The notes: generated by a model not told the origin, from the letters alone. DNA of 64,000 nucleotides from Crocinitomicaceae bacterium (GCA_018402525.1 JAGYIR010000008.1:1-64000), one strand, 5' to 3'. Positions 18,239 through 29,207 are shown, counted from the first letter of the stretch. Numbers and translations: made by a program.

Positions 18239-19468
18239 GTGGATCACATAGTTAAGAATTTAGAGAATCAAATTGAGCTTAAGGACTTTAAGCTGAATGC
18301 TCTATTGGAAATAACGACTGCGTTAAACTCGAATCAGGATTTAGAAACGATCACCAAACTTTTTGAGTTTATCGTTCATGAGCAGTTGGGTTATGAGCGA
18401 TTTATTTTATTCAACAAGGAGGAGGAATGGAACTGTTTATTGCGTGTAGGATACAAAGGAAAACTAAAAGGAATTAATGTTGAAGCAGAACTGGGACGTT
18501 TCAAAGACATAACAATGATTGAATCTTCTCGTTCAGCATTGTTGAGCCAGTTTGATGTCGTTGTACCGGTATTTCATAAAGGTAGCGCATTGGCTTACTT
18601 GCTGGTGAAGGGCGTGGAATACGATGGTAAGTATTTAAGTCAAGCGATGAGCTACATGAGCTTTCTGCAAACGGTGGCAAACATGATCGTCGTAGCGATT
18701 GAGAACAAGCGTATGACGAAGGTGAATATTGGCCAGGAGCGTTTTAAGAAGGAATTGGAGGTAGCCTCAGCAATGCAACGGTTGTTGTTTCCCGAAGACT
18801 TGCCCTCAGATCATAGAATGGACATTTCGGCGAAGTATACACCTCGTCATGAAGTGGGTGGTGATTATTACGATTTCATTCCGCTTGGCGATGATGAATA
18901 CATTATTTGCATTGCTGATGTTTCAGGTAAAGGAGTATCAGCGGCCATGTTAATGGCAAATTTCCAAGCAACGATCCGTCTTTTGTTCGAGTACCAGAAA
19001 TTTGATATGAAAGCGCTGATTGAAGAATTGAATAGGAAAGTCATGAAAAGCGCGAAGGGGGAGAAGTTCATCACTTTTTTCTTGGCACATTACGACGCCA
19101 CGTCTCGCAGATTGAGTTACGTGAACGCAGGGCATAATCACCCATTTATCACCAACGGAAAAGTGGTGGAAGACTTGCAAGAAGGCTGTATCGGTTTGGG
19201 CATGTTGGACGAATTACCATTTATCAATGTTGGCGTGAAGGATTTAAGTCCAAATACGACCATTGTGCTCTACACAGATGGCGTTGTTGAGCTAGAAAAT
19301 GAAGCTGAAGAGTTCTTTGGAACAGAGCGATTGGTCAAATTGGTGCACAACTACTACCCACTAAAAATGGACGACATGAACAATCTGATTTTTTCAAAGT
19401 TGGATGAGTGGAAAGGCCCGTTGGATTTGGTGGATGATACCGCGATTTTCAGTTGTCGCTTCTTTTAA
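18239..19468 (+). CDS. GAF-PP2C (SpoIIE/RsbU-type) Ser/Thr phosphatase
   Basis: 409 residues from GTG 18239. The N-terminal 160 residues form a GAF-like sensory domain (ALLEITTALNSNQDLETI start, ending VANMIVVAIENK). A helical linker leads to a PP2C/SpoIIE domain (about 200-409) with EVGGDYYDF, IADVSGKGVSAAMLMA, NAGHNHPF and VLYTDGVVE, giving the metal-binding aspartates. Such enzymes dephosphorylate anti-sigma-factor antagonists in partner-switching pathways. No STAS protein or anti-sigma kinase is adjacent. It starts 6 bp after the LpxD-like gene and converges with the PorU2-like gene, whose stop lies 5 bp away. Confidence 0.85.
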   Translation: MDHIVKNLENQIELKDFKLNALLEITTALNSNQDLETITKLFEFIVHEQLGYERFILFNKEEEWNCLLRVGYKGKLKGINVEAELGRFKDITMIESSRSALLSQFDVVVPVFHKGSALAYLLVKGVEYDGKYLSQAMSYMSFLQTVANMIVVAIENKRMTKVNIGQERFKKELEVASAMQRLLFPEDLPSDHRMDISAKYTPRHEVGGDYYDFIPLGDDEYIICIADVSGKGVSAAMLMANFQATIRLLFEYQKFDMKALIEELNRKVMKSAKGEKFITFFLAHYDATSRRLSYVNAGHNHPFITNGKVVEDLQEGCIGLGMLDELPFINVGVKDLSPNTTIVLYTDGVVELENEAEEFFGTERLVKLVHNYYPLKMDDMNNLIFSKLDEWKGPLDLVDDTAIFSCRFF

Positions 19469-19473
19469 ATCTA

Positions 19474-22400
19474 CTACCTCATTAAGTACATTTTCCCAAA
19501 ATCTTTCGTGAAGTGACTATCAGCGCCTGAATCACGGTGTTTGATGTTTTCACCGTTGATGCGCGCCTTTACACGGTAAAGGTACACACCATTCGCCAAT
19601 GGATCGCCAAATTCATCTGTTCCATCCCAGGCAAACTCTGAAATGTTTCTGCCAATCTGAATAGGACCAAGTTCAGCTTCATTAATCTCTTTAACAATTC
19701 GACCTGTCACAGTCATAATTTGAATCAAAATATCGTCTGGCGTTTCACTTCCAGTCAACGTAAACACAAAGCGCGTGCTTGTACTGAATGGATTCGGGTA
19801 ATTCATCATATTGGTGATGGTCGACTCGTGAATGACTTCAAATGTCACGCGGTATTCGATGTCACCCGATAAATTTCCACTTCGATCAGATCCTTGCACA
19901 TACAAGGTGTATTTTCCATCCATCTCAAATGCAGACGGCCAAATGATTTTAAAGCGCTTTTGCTGAGGTTCGGCTGGAATCCATTGCATCACCGTATTTC
20001 CCGTTCCATCGGTAAAAGGAATTCGTTTTACATTCCCCGTTGGATCCGTAAGGTAGATTCCGAAGAGTGCAGTATCAGAAACGTTATCCATGATCAAAAA
20101 CTCATTGTCATCTTTGAGCGTAATCAATATTTCACTGTTGGGATCAATGATATCTCCATTGATGATATGATTCCCATTAAACGTCACGTCCAAAATCGGG
20201 TTTTTATCGTCGGCGTCGACATAGAATGGAATTTGCAACAGATTATTAAAATGTTCCTGCTCTGGCTGATCTTTGATGTATGAACTGCCGTTGATATAAG
20301 GATTAACTTCAACCCAAAGCGAATTAATTCCACCAAGTCCAACAGTCGAAAAAGTAATTGTGTCCCTCAACACATCTGGCACGCGGAGTGAATCTTGTCG
20401 TGGATAAGGTATGGGATGTCTGGTTTGATTTTCATCTTCTATCCAGTAACTCACCAACAGGGAGTCCATGTCTAAATTGTATATATTTCGGATATCAATG
20501 GCAAAATCTACGCTTTCTCCTTCGTGAAGTGTATCTGATGTGGCAGACCAATAGTATTGATTAGACCCGTCGATTGCTGCTTCTGGTAGAGGCTGGAACA
20601 GCACATGCCAGCGATCCACTTGGGCAGGTGTGTTCGTAACGTTATCTGCGTAGTGTGCACGTAAACTGATGTATGGAAATTGTGCGGCATCAACAATTGA
20701 ATTTAAATCAACGATTGAATCATTGAGCGTAAACGTGGTATCTATCCTGTTTTGAAATACTCCAGCGCCGTTATAGGTTGAAATGGAAAGGACAGTCGAA
20801 TCCATGGAGCTCACTTCCATTGGATCTTGCTTCCAATAAACATTCCCCCAATTAGCAGATGGACCGATAAGCGGACTTAACTCTTGTCCCTCTTCACTTC
20901 CAAATGCCGTTGCTGTTAGATGTACTTCTCCGGGCATTGTCTGCACAAAAAGTTCAACAACAGTAGAAGGATCTCCTTTCTTGCAAAAGAAGGCAAAGGG
21001 TGCGTTCATTCGATCGCCGTTTATGCTATCAGAACCAAGTGCTAAAAACGTATTGTACATATCGGTCGAGTCGAGTGAATTCCATAAATCATAACGCGTG
21101 GTCAATGGCGAGTAGATCAGAATGTAGTGTCCGTCTGGAACCTCATTGTTGACCATATTTTGGAAAGCATCAAGTCGCACTGGATCATCTTGGTGAAACG
21201 TAAAGTACTTCATCGAACGGAAAAAGTTATCGTTGTTATTTCCGAAGTTATTATTCAAATTTTCTCCGGTTGCAACAAATCGTGTGCCCCATGCTTCAAG
21301 TGTAATTGGATCTACAATTGCCACATGTAGTTTTGGAACCATATTGAGGATTCCATATTCTTGTTGGTTTCCGTTGATGTACCAAGCGTTATAATATATA
21401 TCTGGAACGGCAGATGAACTGTATACATCACATGTGATTATTCTTGAAAAGAGTCCGAAATCACGTTGTCTGTCTGGCCGGTTATAATCGATACCAAAAA
21501 AGCTATTGTTTTTGAACTGGAAGAAATGGTCTTGACCCCAGCCTGTTTTTCCAGGGATGTATTGAAATGAGCGTTCTCTCCAGTCGTAAACGGACGAATC
21601 AACTGCAACTCTCCAGAAATAAACGGTACTATCGGTACAAACCAACGGTGCACTCATTCCAGAACTTGCGCTGAGCCATTGAGACGGATGTACTTCTTTC
21701 ACTCCACCAAGTCCAGAGACATTTGCAAAACGATGCATAGGACTGTTGAACAAATCCGTGGTATCTATTTCAAAACGATAGGTGTTGAAGTCTGCAATTG
21801 GGTTGACTGTTGATGCTCGAACGGTAACACTATCATCTGGAACCACCGCGAAGTTGTATGGTACAACAGGTATGATTCCGTCAATATCAATGAAGAGTGT
21901 TTTTACCAGTTGGTTGTTACCTGTTTCATCGTACTGTTCAGTTATTTGACTAGGTAAATCTACACGAATATTAAAACTGTTGATTCCTACAGAAATATTT
22001 GCTTGCAAAGGCATTTTAAAGCTAAACGTATCCTTATAATGAAGGGATGGAATAACAAAATTATAAAGTGAATCGGTACTTGTGCCGGGGAAATTTCGCG
22101 TGACTTCTAGATTAAATGGACTCGTAACTGATCGACCTAAGTTGTTAAGGACAATATGCATTTCGATACTATCAACGGTCAAATTTAAGTTGTTCGGAGT
22201 GAAGAATACATTTTCTGCCAATAGCTCAATCTCAGGGTTTTGGTGACTATTTAGCTTTAACATCGGATCACCATTCAACACCATTTGCATGCATGTTGTT
22301 TCCAAGTACTCGTTGGAAGGATTGTACAAATTATTAATATTTGCCTGCATTTGAGTTCCAATAGTTGCTCCATACATATCTCTTGAGAAGCGATCGTACA

Positions 22401-24616
22401 AGTTTCTTGAATATATATTAAGGTATGAATCAAATCCAACTGAAACGGAAGCGATATAACCAATTGCACCAAAATCTGGGAATTTGAACAAATTGTTCCG
22501 ATTTAGAAGTCGACAATTGAAATATATTGCCATTGTAACATGAGTTCACCAGCATCAGCGGATATTTTCCTGTGTTGTTCCAATTACCGGGCTCGTCTAA
22601 ATTGATTTCAAAACCACTTGTCGTCGAAGATGAATGTCCAAAATAGGTCATTAAACTAACGCCATTCGAAATCCGCTCGGTGATGGCATTCAGTTCGGTC
22701 GGTCCAAGTGGGTTACTATTCGATTTATAGGTGCTATGCACATTCCCTCCAAACAAACTGTCTTCAATGGTGTTTTTATAGTTGTCCATAAAACCTCGAA
22801 ATGTTGTTTGCTGGGTGAGGTCAGTTCCACCGACAAAATGGAGTACCTGCTTTTGCCAGTCTTTGGAAGGTGTATCGTACACAGATAAGGGATCTTGTTC
22901 CGTGTCGTAGGCAATGACTTTTTGTAAGTATCCATCTAACTCAGCGTCGGTTCGTGCTGAAATTCGTCCAGTTGGAATGAGAGGAGTCCACGTATTACCA
23001 CCGATCAGGTTTGCGGTAATACATGCGTCACTGGAGGGTTGACCAAAAGAGGGTACAAGTGAATTGTGAAATCTTGTTGCATTTTTTCGAGCTCCTGGAC
23101 CATCAGAAAGTGATGAGTTGTATTCTGCTTCACGTATTCCCTTTCCAATCAAAAATAAACCGACGGGCTTCACAGAGCTGTTATAGTAGATGTAATGAGA
23201 AAACCTACGAATTCCATTGATATGTTTCTCAATTCCTCCTCCAAATTGTTGGTAGAGCTCGTTAATGTTGGCTAAAACTACGTTGTGATTACCTCCAACC
23301 GAAGATTCACGGTGATCTCGGTAAGCCATGGTCGATGCCTGCAATTTTGGGTGGTAAACGAATAACAAGGCAGCTTCAATTCCACCTGGATAATTGGAAA
23401 AGTCGTTAAATTGCCCTGTTCCGTTGACTGGAGAAAGCGAGTTTACCGCAATAATTAGCGATGAATCGATGTAAATGGCGGTTTGATTGGTTCCATTTCC
23501 ACTATTCGGAATGAGCGCAGAATGGCCGCCGTTATAATTTTCAAAAGGAATGTACCTAGGAACATCACCGTGTATAAAGAGTAGTGGGTTCGATGCTCCA
23601 ACATTAGTTGCGTCTATCCTAATTTTTCCTTGTGGATTATTGATGACGTTAAAATTCAATTGATTCGCACCTTGAAAGTTGGTTGTCCTTGCGTACGCTA
23701 TAGAAAAATAATTAACAGCTTGAAAATCTGTGAGAGATCCTTGATCGTTGATGATCCGCCAGTTCACATTGGTATTGCCGTTGGATAATACGGTTGGAGC
23801 AAACGATGCGTTGAATTTAATCTGTTTGTAGGAAGTAAAAACGGTATCGAGCAATTCGAAATTGCTAGTACCAATGTCCCAAATCAAGTGGTGGGTCGTG
23901 TTTGACCCAGAACTAGAGAGTCCTACAAATTTAACGTCTGGTGCACCGAGTCCTGTGTAAGGCTGGGGTGTTGGACTTGCGGTTGTTAATACGTATCCGT
24001 TGGTGGGAACCCCGTTAAATGATCCTGTTCCCCATCCTTCGCCTGGCATATAAAAAGAACTCGAATTTTGAGAGGTTCTAACACCTTCTTGATAACCATT
24101 GTTAAAGTTATGCTCGTAGGTGTAAAGGATGTAATCCTCGACATCTGAGTAATTGGCAAAATCAATATCTGTTTCAACCGCATAGCGTAGGTTAGAACTG
24201 CTTGAATTCCACGTAAAGAAGTATTCTATGGTGTCGTTGTACAAACTATAAGCTGGATTCCCTATCGTTTGCGGGTCGAGGTAAAGCGTTGAATCCAACC
24301 AACCGTCGTTGCGCTCAGCATAGAATACGAGGTAGTCACCAGGATCTAGCATGTTATCTCCATTATCACTGATCAGCAAAGGAACTTCTCGTTCTTTCCC
24401 AAAGATTTGGATATTATCTGATTGAAAACTTCCGACTGGAATACCTGCGGCTACTAAAGTCGCATGATCGATCCGATGAACACCGTCATTGACAATTTTA
24501 AAACTATAATACGATTGACTGTAATTGATCCACTCGTTCCCAAATTGTTGTCCATTCGAAAAAAGAGATCCGGCAAGCAGAAATAGTAGTAGTATATGTC
24601 TAATCTTTAGTTTCAC
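19474..24616 (-). CDS. T9SS sortase PorU2-like, C25 (gingipain-type) peptidase, frameshifted
   Basis: Two overlapping frames together encode one long protein. The 5' part (24616 to about 22480) has a signal peptide, a propeptide-like region and the C25 domain with catalytic His in LMTYFGHSSST and Cys in LVNSCYNG. The 3' part continues DFGAIGYIASVSVGF and ends with a FlgD-like/sorting-type domain (MMNYPNPFSTSTRFVF). Deleting one base of the GGG at 22478-22480 restores 1,713 residues. PorU removes sorting domains and attaches T9SS cargo to surface lipopolysaccharide; PorU2 proteins are long relatives with less clear targets. The GTG start overlaps the upstream PorV/PorQ-like stop as GTGA, implying coupled translation. 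A sequencing error is likelier than a pseudogene. Confidence 0.85.
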
Positions 24617-25737
24617 TTTTCAGTATCAAATTTAGGTTTGTTTAATTTAATTCTTAAAGAAATAACATGGGAGTAGAGCGCCACAGAAACATCACCAATA
24701 TCAGTAAATGCGTAATCCAAATAAAAGTTCTTAAAATTGAGACCTATTCCGATATTTGGTTGAATGTTAAGCGTTTGCTTATCTTCAAAATCTCTCACGT
24801 ACTGCATATTCGAAATTCCTGCCCTTACGGCCACATAGTTTTTAAAGCCAATCTCAATGCCCAAATGTGGATCCACAGAAAAAACCGAAGATTTAATAAT
24901 TGTATTTCTCTTTCCGTCGGTGGTGACATCCAAATCGAGTTCTGCAGAAGTGTAGAGTCCCTTTTCCCCAAGATTGAATTTTTTATAACCGGCTAAAATT
25001 ATCCGTGGCAAAGTCAACTCTAATCCGTTTTCAGGCAATTCATTTCCTGTCGCAATGAATACTTCCTGCATTTCTTGATCTAGGGTAAACATCCAAGCAT
25101 TGAATGTGGAGGTGACATCACGTGCCATGATTCCAAATTGCCAATTGTTTTTTGTTTTGTATTGAACTCCAGCGTCCAATCCAAAGCCCCATGATTTTGC
25201 AAAATCGCCGACCTTTCTGTGGATTACTTTAAACGTCCCACCAATATTTAAACCTGGATATTTTGTTTTGCGGGCATATGAAAGTAAAAATCCATAATCT
25301 GCTGCGGTAAAAAGCGTAATATTGTCATAGTTGATGTTTCCATTGTTGTCAATCAACTGCGTAGTATTTGGAATATCGTCTACGGCAAATCGGATCGCAG
25401 AAAACGCAATTGTACTTTTTTCATCGATGGAATGTGCCAGGCCTAAATAGTCGTACTTAGCGATGCCGGCAAAGTATTCGGAGTGCATTAAGCTAACTTC
25501 AAGCCATTTGTCGACACCAACCAAACCAGCAGGATTCCAGTAAGCGGAATTAACATTATCCGTTTGCGCAACAACTGCATTTCCCTTTCCCAAGGCATCT
25601 GCGCCCACACCAATAGCTAAAAACTCATTTGAATATTTTGGAGCAACTGTTTCACTTGGAGATGTTGTTTCTTGTGCGTATGCTGTCGTCATGCAAAGTA
25701 GCGATACACAAAGAAGTTTGATCTTAATAGCGTGCAT
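24613..25737 (-). CDS. PorV/PorQ family T9SS outer-membrane protein
   Basis: 374 residues from ATG 25737, which gives a clean signal peptide (MHAIKIKLLCVSLLCMTTAYAQ); an upstream ATG at 25761 is possible. The mature part starts EFLAIGVGADALGKGNAVVA and contains NSAYWNPAGL, both hallmarks of PorV/PorQ-family FadL-like barrels. The rest is alternating beta strands. PorV ferries cargo from the SprA translocon to PorU. The gene directly precedes and overlaps the PorU2-like gene, so this is probably its dedicated partner. It differs from the second family member at 57161-58228. Confidence 0.8.
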   Translation of the reverse strand: MHAIKIKLLCVSLLCMTTAYAQETTSPSETVAPKYSNEFLAIGVGADALGKGNAVVAQTDNVNSAYWNPAGLVGVDKWLEVSLMHSEYFAGIAKYDYLGLAHSIDEKSTIAFSAIRFAVDDIPNTTQLIDNNGNINYDNITLFTAADYGFLLSYARKTKYPGLNIGGTFKVIHRKVGDFAKSWGFGLDAGVQYKTKNNWQFGIMARDVTSTFNAWMFTLDQEMQEVFIATGNELPENGLELTLPRIILAGYKKFNLGEKGLYTSAELDLDVTTDGKRNTIIKSSVFSVDPHLGIEIGFKNYVAVRAGISNMQYVRDFEDKQTLNIQPNIGIGLNFKNFYLDYAFTDIGDVSVALYSHVISLRIKLNKPKFDTEK

Positions 25738-25857
25738 AGAATTTAGAATTTTATATCCCATAACAGATTTTTCTCTAAAAAATTGTGTTCTTTGTGGTGT
25801 AATCGTTACAATAATTAAGACGTAAATATACCGCTTAAAGTTGAGTTGTAAAACTAT

Positions 25858-25864
25858 AAAGGAG
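25858..25864 (+). promoter_or_regulatory. strong Shine-Dalgarno site for pssA
   Basis: AAAGGAG lies 8 bp before ATG 25873. The 12-mer AAGGAGATATAC matches the well-known phage T7 gene 10 leader. Most other starts in the AT-rich part have no such site. Confidence 0.6.
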
Positions 25865-25872
25865 ATATACTA

Positions 25873-26664
25873 ATGTTTAATCTTGCAAACTTATTTACTG
25901 CGGCCAATCTAATTTCAGGTTGTTTGGCTGTTGTATTTGCACTTTCTGGGCGTTTGGATTTGGCTCCATTTGCTGTTTTCACAGGATTAATCTTTGATTT
26001 TTTAGATGGATTTGCTGCACGCTTGTTTAAGACGAGTGGTGAAATGGGGAAGCAATTGGATTCGCTAGCTGATATGATCACGTTTGGAGTCGCTCCTGGC
26101 GTTATCATGTTGTATGTGCTTGCAGTCTTAGGGGGTGATTTGAGCTCAGGCACTACATCTGCAGCGCTTCATCAATCCTATTTGACTTGGTTTTCGCAGC
26201 TTGACGTTTTAAGTTTGACAGGTAATTTTGTGCCATTTATTGCGCTCGTTTTGCCTTTCTTTTCATTGTTTAGATTGGCGAAATTTAACTTGGATACACG
26301 CCAGTCAGAATCATTTATTGGACTCCCAACGCCGTCGATGACTTTGTTTTTTATGTCATTTCCGTTGGTGTTGACTTCAGATTCGCAGTCAATTGATCTT
26401 CAGTATATTCTATTTAATCCTTGGGTTATTGTAGCATTGATGTTGATGTTAGGGATCATGATGATCTCTGAAGTGGCATTATTTTCATTAAAGTTGAAGC
26501 AATTTGGATGGCATGGAAATCAGTTGAGAATTGTCTTTTTGTTGATAAGTTTGGTATTTATTCTTCTTTTTAAAGCTTGGTCTTTCTCATTAATCGTATT
26601 TTTGTACTTGATTTTATCAATGATAGAAAACACATTTTTTAAAAAAGTTAGGAATGAAGTTTAA
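25873..26664 (+). CDS. pssA: CDP-diacylglycerol-serine O-phosphatidyltransferase
   Basis: 263 residues, mostly transmembrane helices. The CDP-alcohol phosphotransferase signature is complete: DFLDGFAARLFKTSGEMGKQ followed by LDSLAD (about residues 42-68), matching DGx2ARx8Gx3Dx3D. The enzyme makes phosphatidylserine, the precursor of phosphatidylethanolamine, at the inner membrane. Its C-terminus overlaps the purS start by 11 bp. Divergent from the PorV/PorQ-like gene across about 135 bp of AT-rich spacer. Length and topology are normal for the family. Confidence 0.93.
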   Translation: MFNLANLFTAANLISGCLAVVFALSGRLDLAPFAVFTGLIFDFLDGFAARLFKTSGEMGKQLDSLADMITFGVAPGVIMLYVLAVLGGDLSSGTTSAALHQSYLTWFSQLDVLSLTGNFVPFIALVLPFFSLFRLAKFNLDTRQSESFIGLPTPSMTLFFMSFPLVLTSDSQSIDLQYILFNPWVIVALMLMLGIMMISEVALFSLKLKQFGWHGNQLRIVFLLISLVFILLFKAWSFSLIVFLYLILSMIENTFFKKVRNEV

Positions 26665-26908
26665 AGCAGAAATCGATGTAATGCCTTTGGATGCATTATT
26701 AGACCCACAAGGGAAAGCTGTTACTGGAAGTATGAAAAACATTGGACTTGAGTCGATAGACGGAGTTCGTATTGGCAGACACATTCGTCTATTTGTAGAT
26801 GCTGATTCATTAGGTAGTGCCGAAGACATGGTTGATCAAGCTTGCAAGAAATTGTTAGCGAATCAGATCATGGAAAGCTATACATTTAGCGTTGAGCCGG
26901 TTAATTAA
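26654..26908 (+). CDS. purS: phosphoribosylformylglycinamidine synthase subunit PurS
   Basis: 84 residues covering the small PurS fold: MKFKAEIDVMPLDALLDPQG, GLESIDGVRIGRHIRL and a C-terminal YTFSVEPV strand. PurS dimers bridge PurL and PurQ in the fourth step of purine synthesis. Neither partner is present nearby. The gene overlaps pssA by 11 bp, so the two are likely cotranslated. Identification is by characteristic length and the GVRIG motif. Confidence 0.85.
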   Translation: MKFKAEIDVMPLDALLDPQGKAVTGSMKNIGLESIDGVRIGRHIRLFVDADSLGSAEDMVDQACKKLLANQIMESYTFSVEPVN

Positions 26909-27064
26909 TTACTTTTTCTCTCAAAATTGTTTTATATTTAGGTCAGAGCTTTTTTTTGCTCCACAAGGTGATGCTGTTAATTAAGCTTAAAAACCATTGA
27001 TTACATTGGTATTGTTTTTAGAATTGTAGGGAATTAGAAATTAGATAGATTTAATCCGAAGAAT

Positions 27065-28024
27065 ATGTCAGAAATTGAAGAAAAAGTGCAAAAGAACAAC
27101 AATGGTGCGTTCGTTGCAATCATCATAATTTTATTGCTTGGACTTGGTGCGATGGCATATTTGTGGTCTAGTAAGAACAGTGACTTGAATCAGTGTAAAA
27201 CAGACAATGCAATGTTGAACTCCGATATGGATGGCATGAACGAAATGATGTCAGGTTATATCGGTGGAATGTCGAACGATTTGAAAACTGACTTTAAGGA
27301 AATGTTGAGCACGTACGATGCACTATTGGAGAAAGATAAAAGCAAAGCGGATTCAATCAATAAGCAAAAGGAAGTTATTGCAGAGTTATTGGAGAAAGTA
27401 GAACGTGGAAACATGAACGCTCGTCAATTGTTTGCTGCGCGCAAGGAAATTGAAACTATGAAGCAAATTATGCGTGGCTATATTGTTCAAATTGATTCCT
27501 TGAATACGTTAAATTACAAACTTACGAGTGATTTAGAGACCACAAGCACGGCATTATCTAAAACGGAAGGCGAACGTGATCAGTATAAAACTGAGGCTGA
27601 AATGAACGCTGAGCAAGTGAAGAAAGGTTCAAAATTGCAAGCGTATAATTTTAGTTCTGTTGGATTAAAAATGAAGTTAAATAATACAACCGAGGAAACA
27701 AATAGAGCTAGAAATACTGTACAAATAAAGTCGAGCTTTACATTGTCTGAGAATCCAATAACACCTCCAGGTAAGAAAACGGTCTATCTACAGATTGTTT
27801 CGCCAGAAGGTAAAACCTTACAGTCAAGTTCTTCAAATATTGTAACAACAGACGCTGGTGGAGTTCCTTACTCGGATAAGAAGGAAGTTGATTATCAAAA
27901 TGAACGCATTGACATGGCTATCTATTACAAATTGAATGGAGAGGAACTGTCCAAAGGAAATTACAAAGTGAAAATATACTGCCAAGGTCAGTTAATTGGC
28001 TCGGATAGCTTTACATTAAAATAG
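27065..28024 (+). CDS. membrane-anchored coiled-coil protein of unknown function
   Basis: 319 residues. A short cytoplasmic N-terminus precedes one membrane helix (about residues 15-33, FVAIIIILLLGLGAMAYLW). A long charged coiled coil (about 37-185) follows, then a beta-rich C-terminal domain (about 200-319) with an Ig-like strand pattern (KKTVYLQIVSPEGKTLQ). Similar one-pass coiled-coil proteins recur in Flavobacteriia without an assigned role. It stands alone after a 156-bp spacer and precedes the RRM gene by 13 bp, so the two may share a transcript. No enzymatic motif is visible. Confidence 0.75.
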   Translation: MSEIEEKVQKNNNGAFVAIIIILLLGLGAMAYLWSSKNSDLNQCKTDNAMLNSDMDGMNEMMSGYIGGMSNDLKTDFKEMLSTYDALLEKDKSKADSINKQKEVIAELLEKVERGNMNARQLFAARKEIETMKQIMRGYIVQIDSLNTLNYKLTSDLETTSTALSKTEGERDQYKTEAEMNAEQVKKGSKLQAYNFSSVGLKMKLNNTTEETNRARNTVQIKSSFTLSENPITPPGKKTVYLQIVSPEGKTLQSSSSNIVTTDAGGVPYSDKKEVDYQNERIDMAIYYKLNGEELSKGNYKVKIYCQGQLIGSDSFTLK

Positions 28025-28037
28025 GAATAAACGAGTA

Positions 28038-28313
28038 ATGACGAATATATTTATTGCAAACTTAGATTGGAGTATAACTTCAGAAGACCTGGAAGCGACA
28101 TTTTCTTCTTTTGGTAATGTGACCTACGCGCATGTTGTTTACGATAAGGCAACAAAAAAATCCAAAGGTTTCGGATACATTGAAATGGACGACACGGATA
28201 ATGCAATTCGTGCCATACAAGCACTGAACGGACTTGAAGTAAATGGACGGAAAATTGATGTCAAAATAGCATCACCGAAGGAAAATAGAAAGAATAAGAA
28301 AAGCGCAAAATAA
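28038..28313 (+). CDS. RRM-domain RNA-binding protein
   Basis: 91 residues, a single RNA-recognition motif. RNP2 is IFIANL at the N-terminus and RNP1 is KGFGYIEM (about residues 48-55). A short basic tail rich in Lys follows. Bacterial RRM proteins of this size bind single-stranded RNA and are often cold-induced in cyanobacteria and Bacteroidota. It sits 13 bp after the coiled-coil gene and 9 bp before the enoyl-CoA hydratase gene. Confidence 0.92.
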   Translation: MTNIFIANLDWSITSEDLEATFSSFGNVTYAHVVYDKATKKSKGFGYIEMDDTDNAIRAIQALNGLEVNGRKIDVKIASPKENRKNKKSAK

Positions 28314-28322
28314 TCAGAGATT

Positions 28323-29099
28323 ATGTCAGAAGCAATTCACCAAGGATCGGTCGAAGTATCTATTGATGAGAACGGGATAGGAACAATCGAATTTGCTCAC
28401 CCTATGAGCAATTCTTTACCAGGTAAAATACTTAAAAAATTAGCAGCAGCAATTACTGAGTTTGGTCACAATGATCAAGTGAAGGTCATTGTGTTACGCT
28501 CTAGTGGTGACCGTGCATTTTGTGCGGGCGCTAGCTTTGATGAGCTGATTTCCATCGAAGATTTGGAGACTGGCAAGGAGTTCTTTTCTGGATTTGCAGG
28601 TGTAATCAATGCTTGCAGAAAATGTCCGAAATTTATCATCGGTCGTGTCCAAGGAAAAGCAGTTGGGGGTGGAGTTGGAGTAGCTTCTGCAGTCGACTAT
28701 TGTTTTGCAACGCGTTATGCGGATGTGAAACTGTCTGAATTGGCAGTTGGAATAGGACCATTTGTGGTTGGACCTGCTGTAGAGCGAAAAATCGGAACTT
28801 CCGCAATGAGTTTACTTGCAATCAATGCAACAGAATGGAGATCGGCAGGCTGGGCCAAAGAAAACGGACTCTACGCGGAAATCTTTGATGAAATATCAGA
28901 AATGGATGAGCGTGTACATGAATTAGCTTTAAAATTAACACGATCTAATCCTGAAGCCATGTCAATGCTGAAAACCATATTTTGGCAAGGTACAGAACAC
29001 TGGGATGAGTTATTGGCAGATCGAGCTGCGATGAGTGGAAAGCTGGTACTTTCAGATTTCACAGTTAACGCTATTAATCAATTCAAAAAGAAAACTTAG
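28323..29099 (+). CDS. enoyl-CoA hydratase/isomerase family protein
   Basis: 258 residues with the crotonase fold. The oxyanion-hole segments are FCAGASFDEL (about residue 62) and GKAVGGGVGVASAVDYCFA (about 110-128). The SELAVGIGPFVVGPAVERKIG region carries one Glu where hydratases have the first catalytic glutamate, but the second Glu of true enoyl-CoA hydratases is not obvious. It could be an isomerase or a methylglutaconyl-CoA hydratase relative. Nine bp after the RRM gene, so likely cotranscribed. Exact reaction uncertain. Confidence 0.85.
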   Translation: MSEAIHQGSVEVSIDENGIGTIEFAHPMSNSLPGKILKKLAAAITEFGHNDQVKVIVLRSSGDRAFCAGASFDELISIEDLETGKEFFSGFAGVINACRKCPKFIIGRVQGKAVGGGVGVASAVDYCFATRYADVKLSELAVGIGPFVVGPAVERKIGTSAMSLLAINATEWRSAGWAKENGLYAEIFDEISEMDERVHELALKLTRSNPEAMSMLKTIFWQGTEHWDELLADRAAMSGKLVLSDFTVNAINQFKKKT

Positions 29100-29207
29100 G
29101 TCGCACCTGTTGGTTCCTTTTTGCTAGATTAAACACCTCTGATAATCATTGTCTTGGAGTGTTTATTGATTTTTTCTAATTATTCTAGTATTATTTTTTC
29201 AATATGG

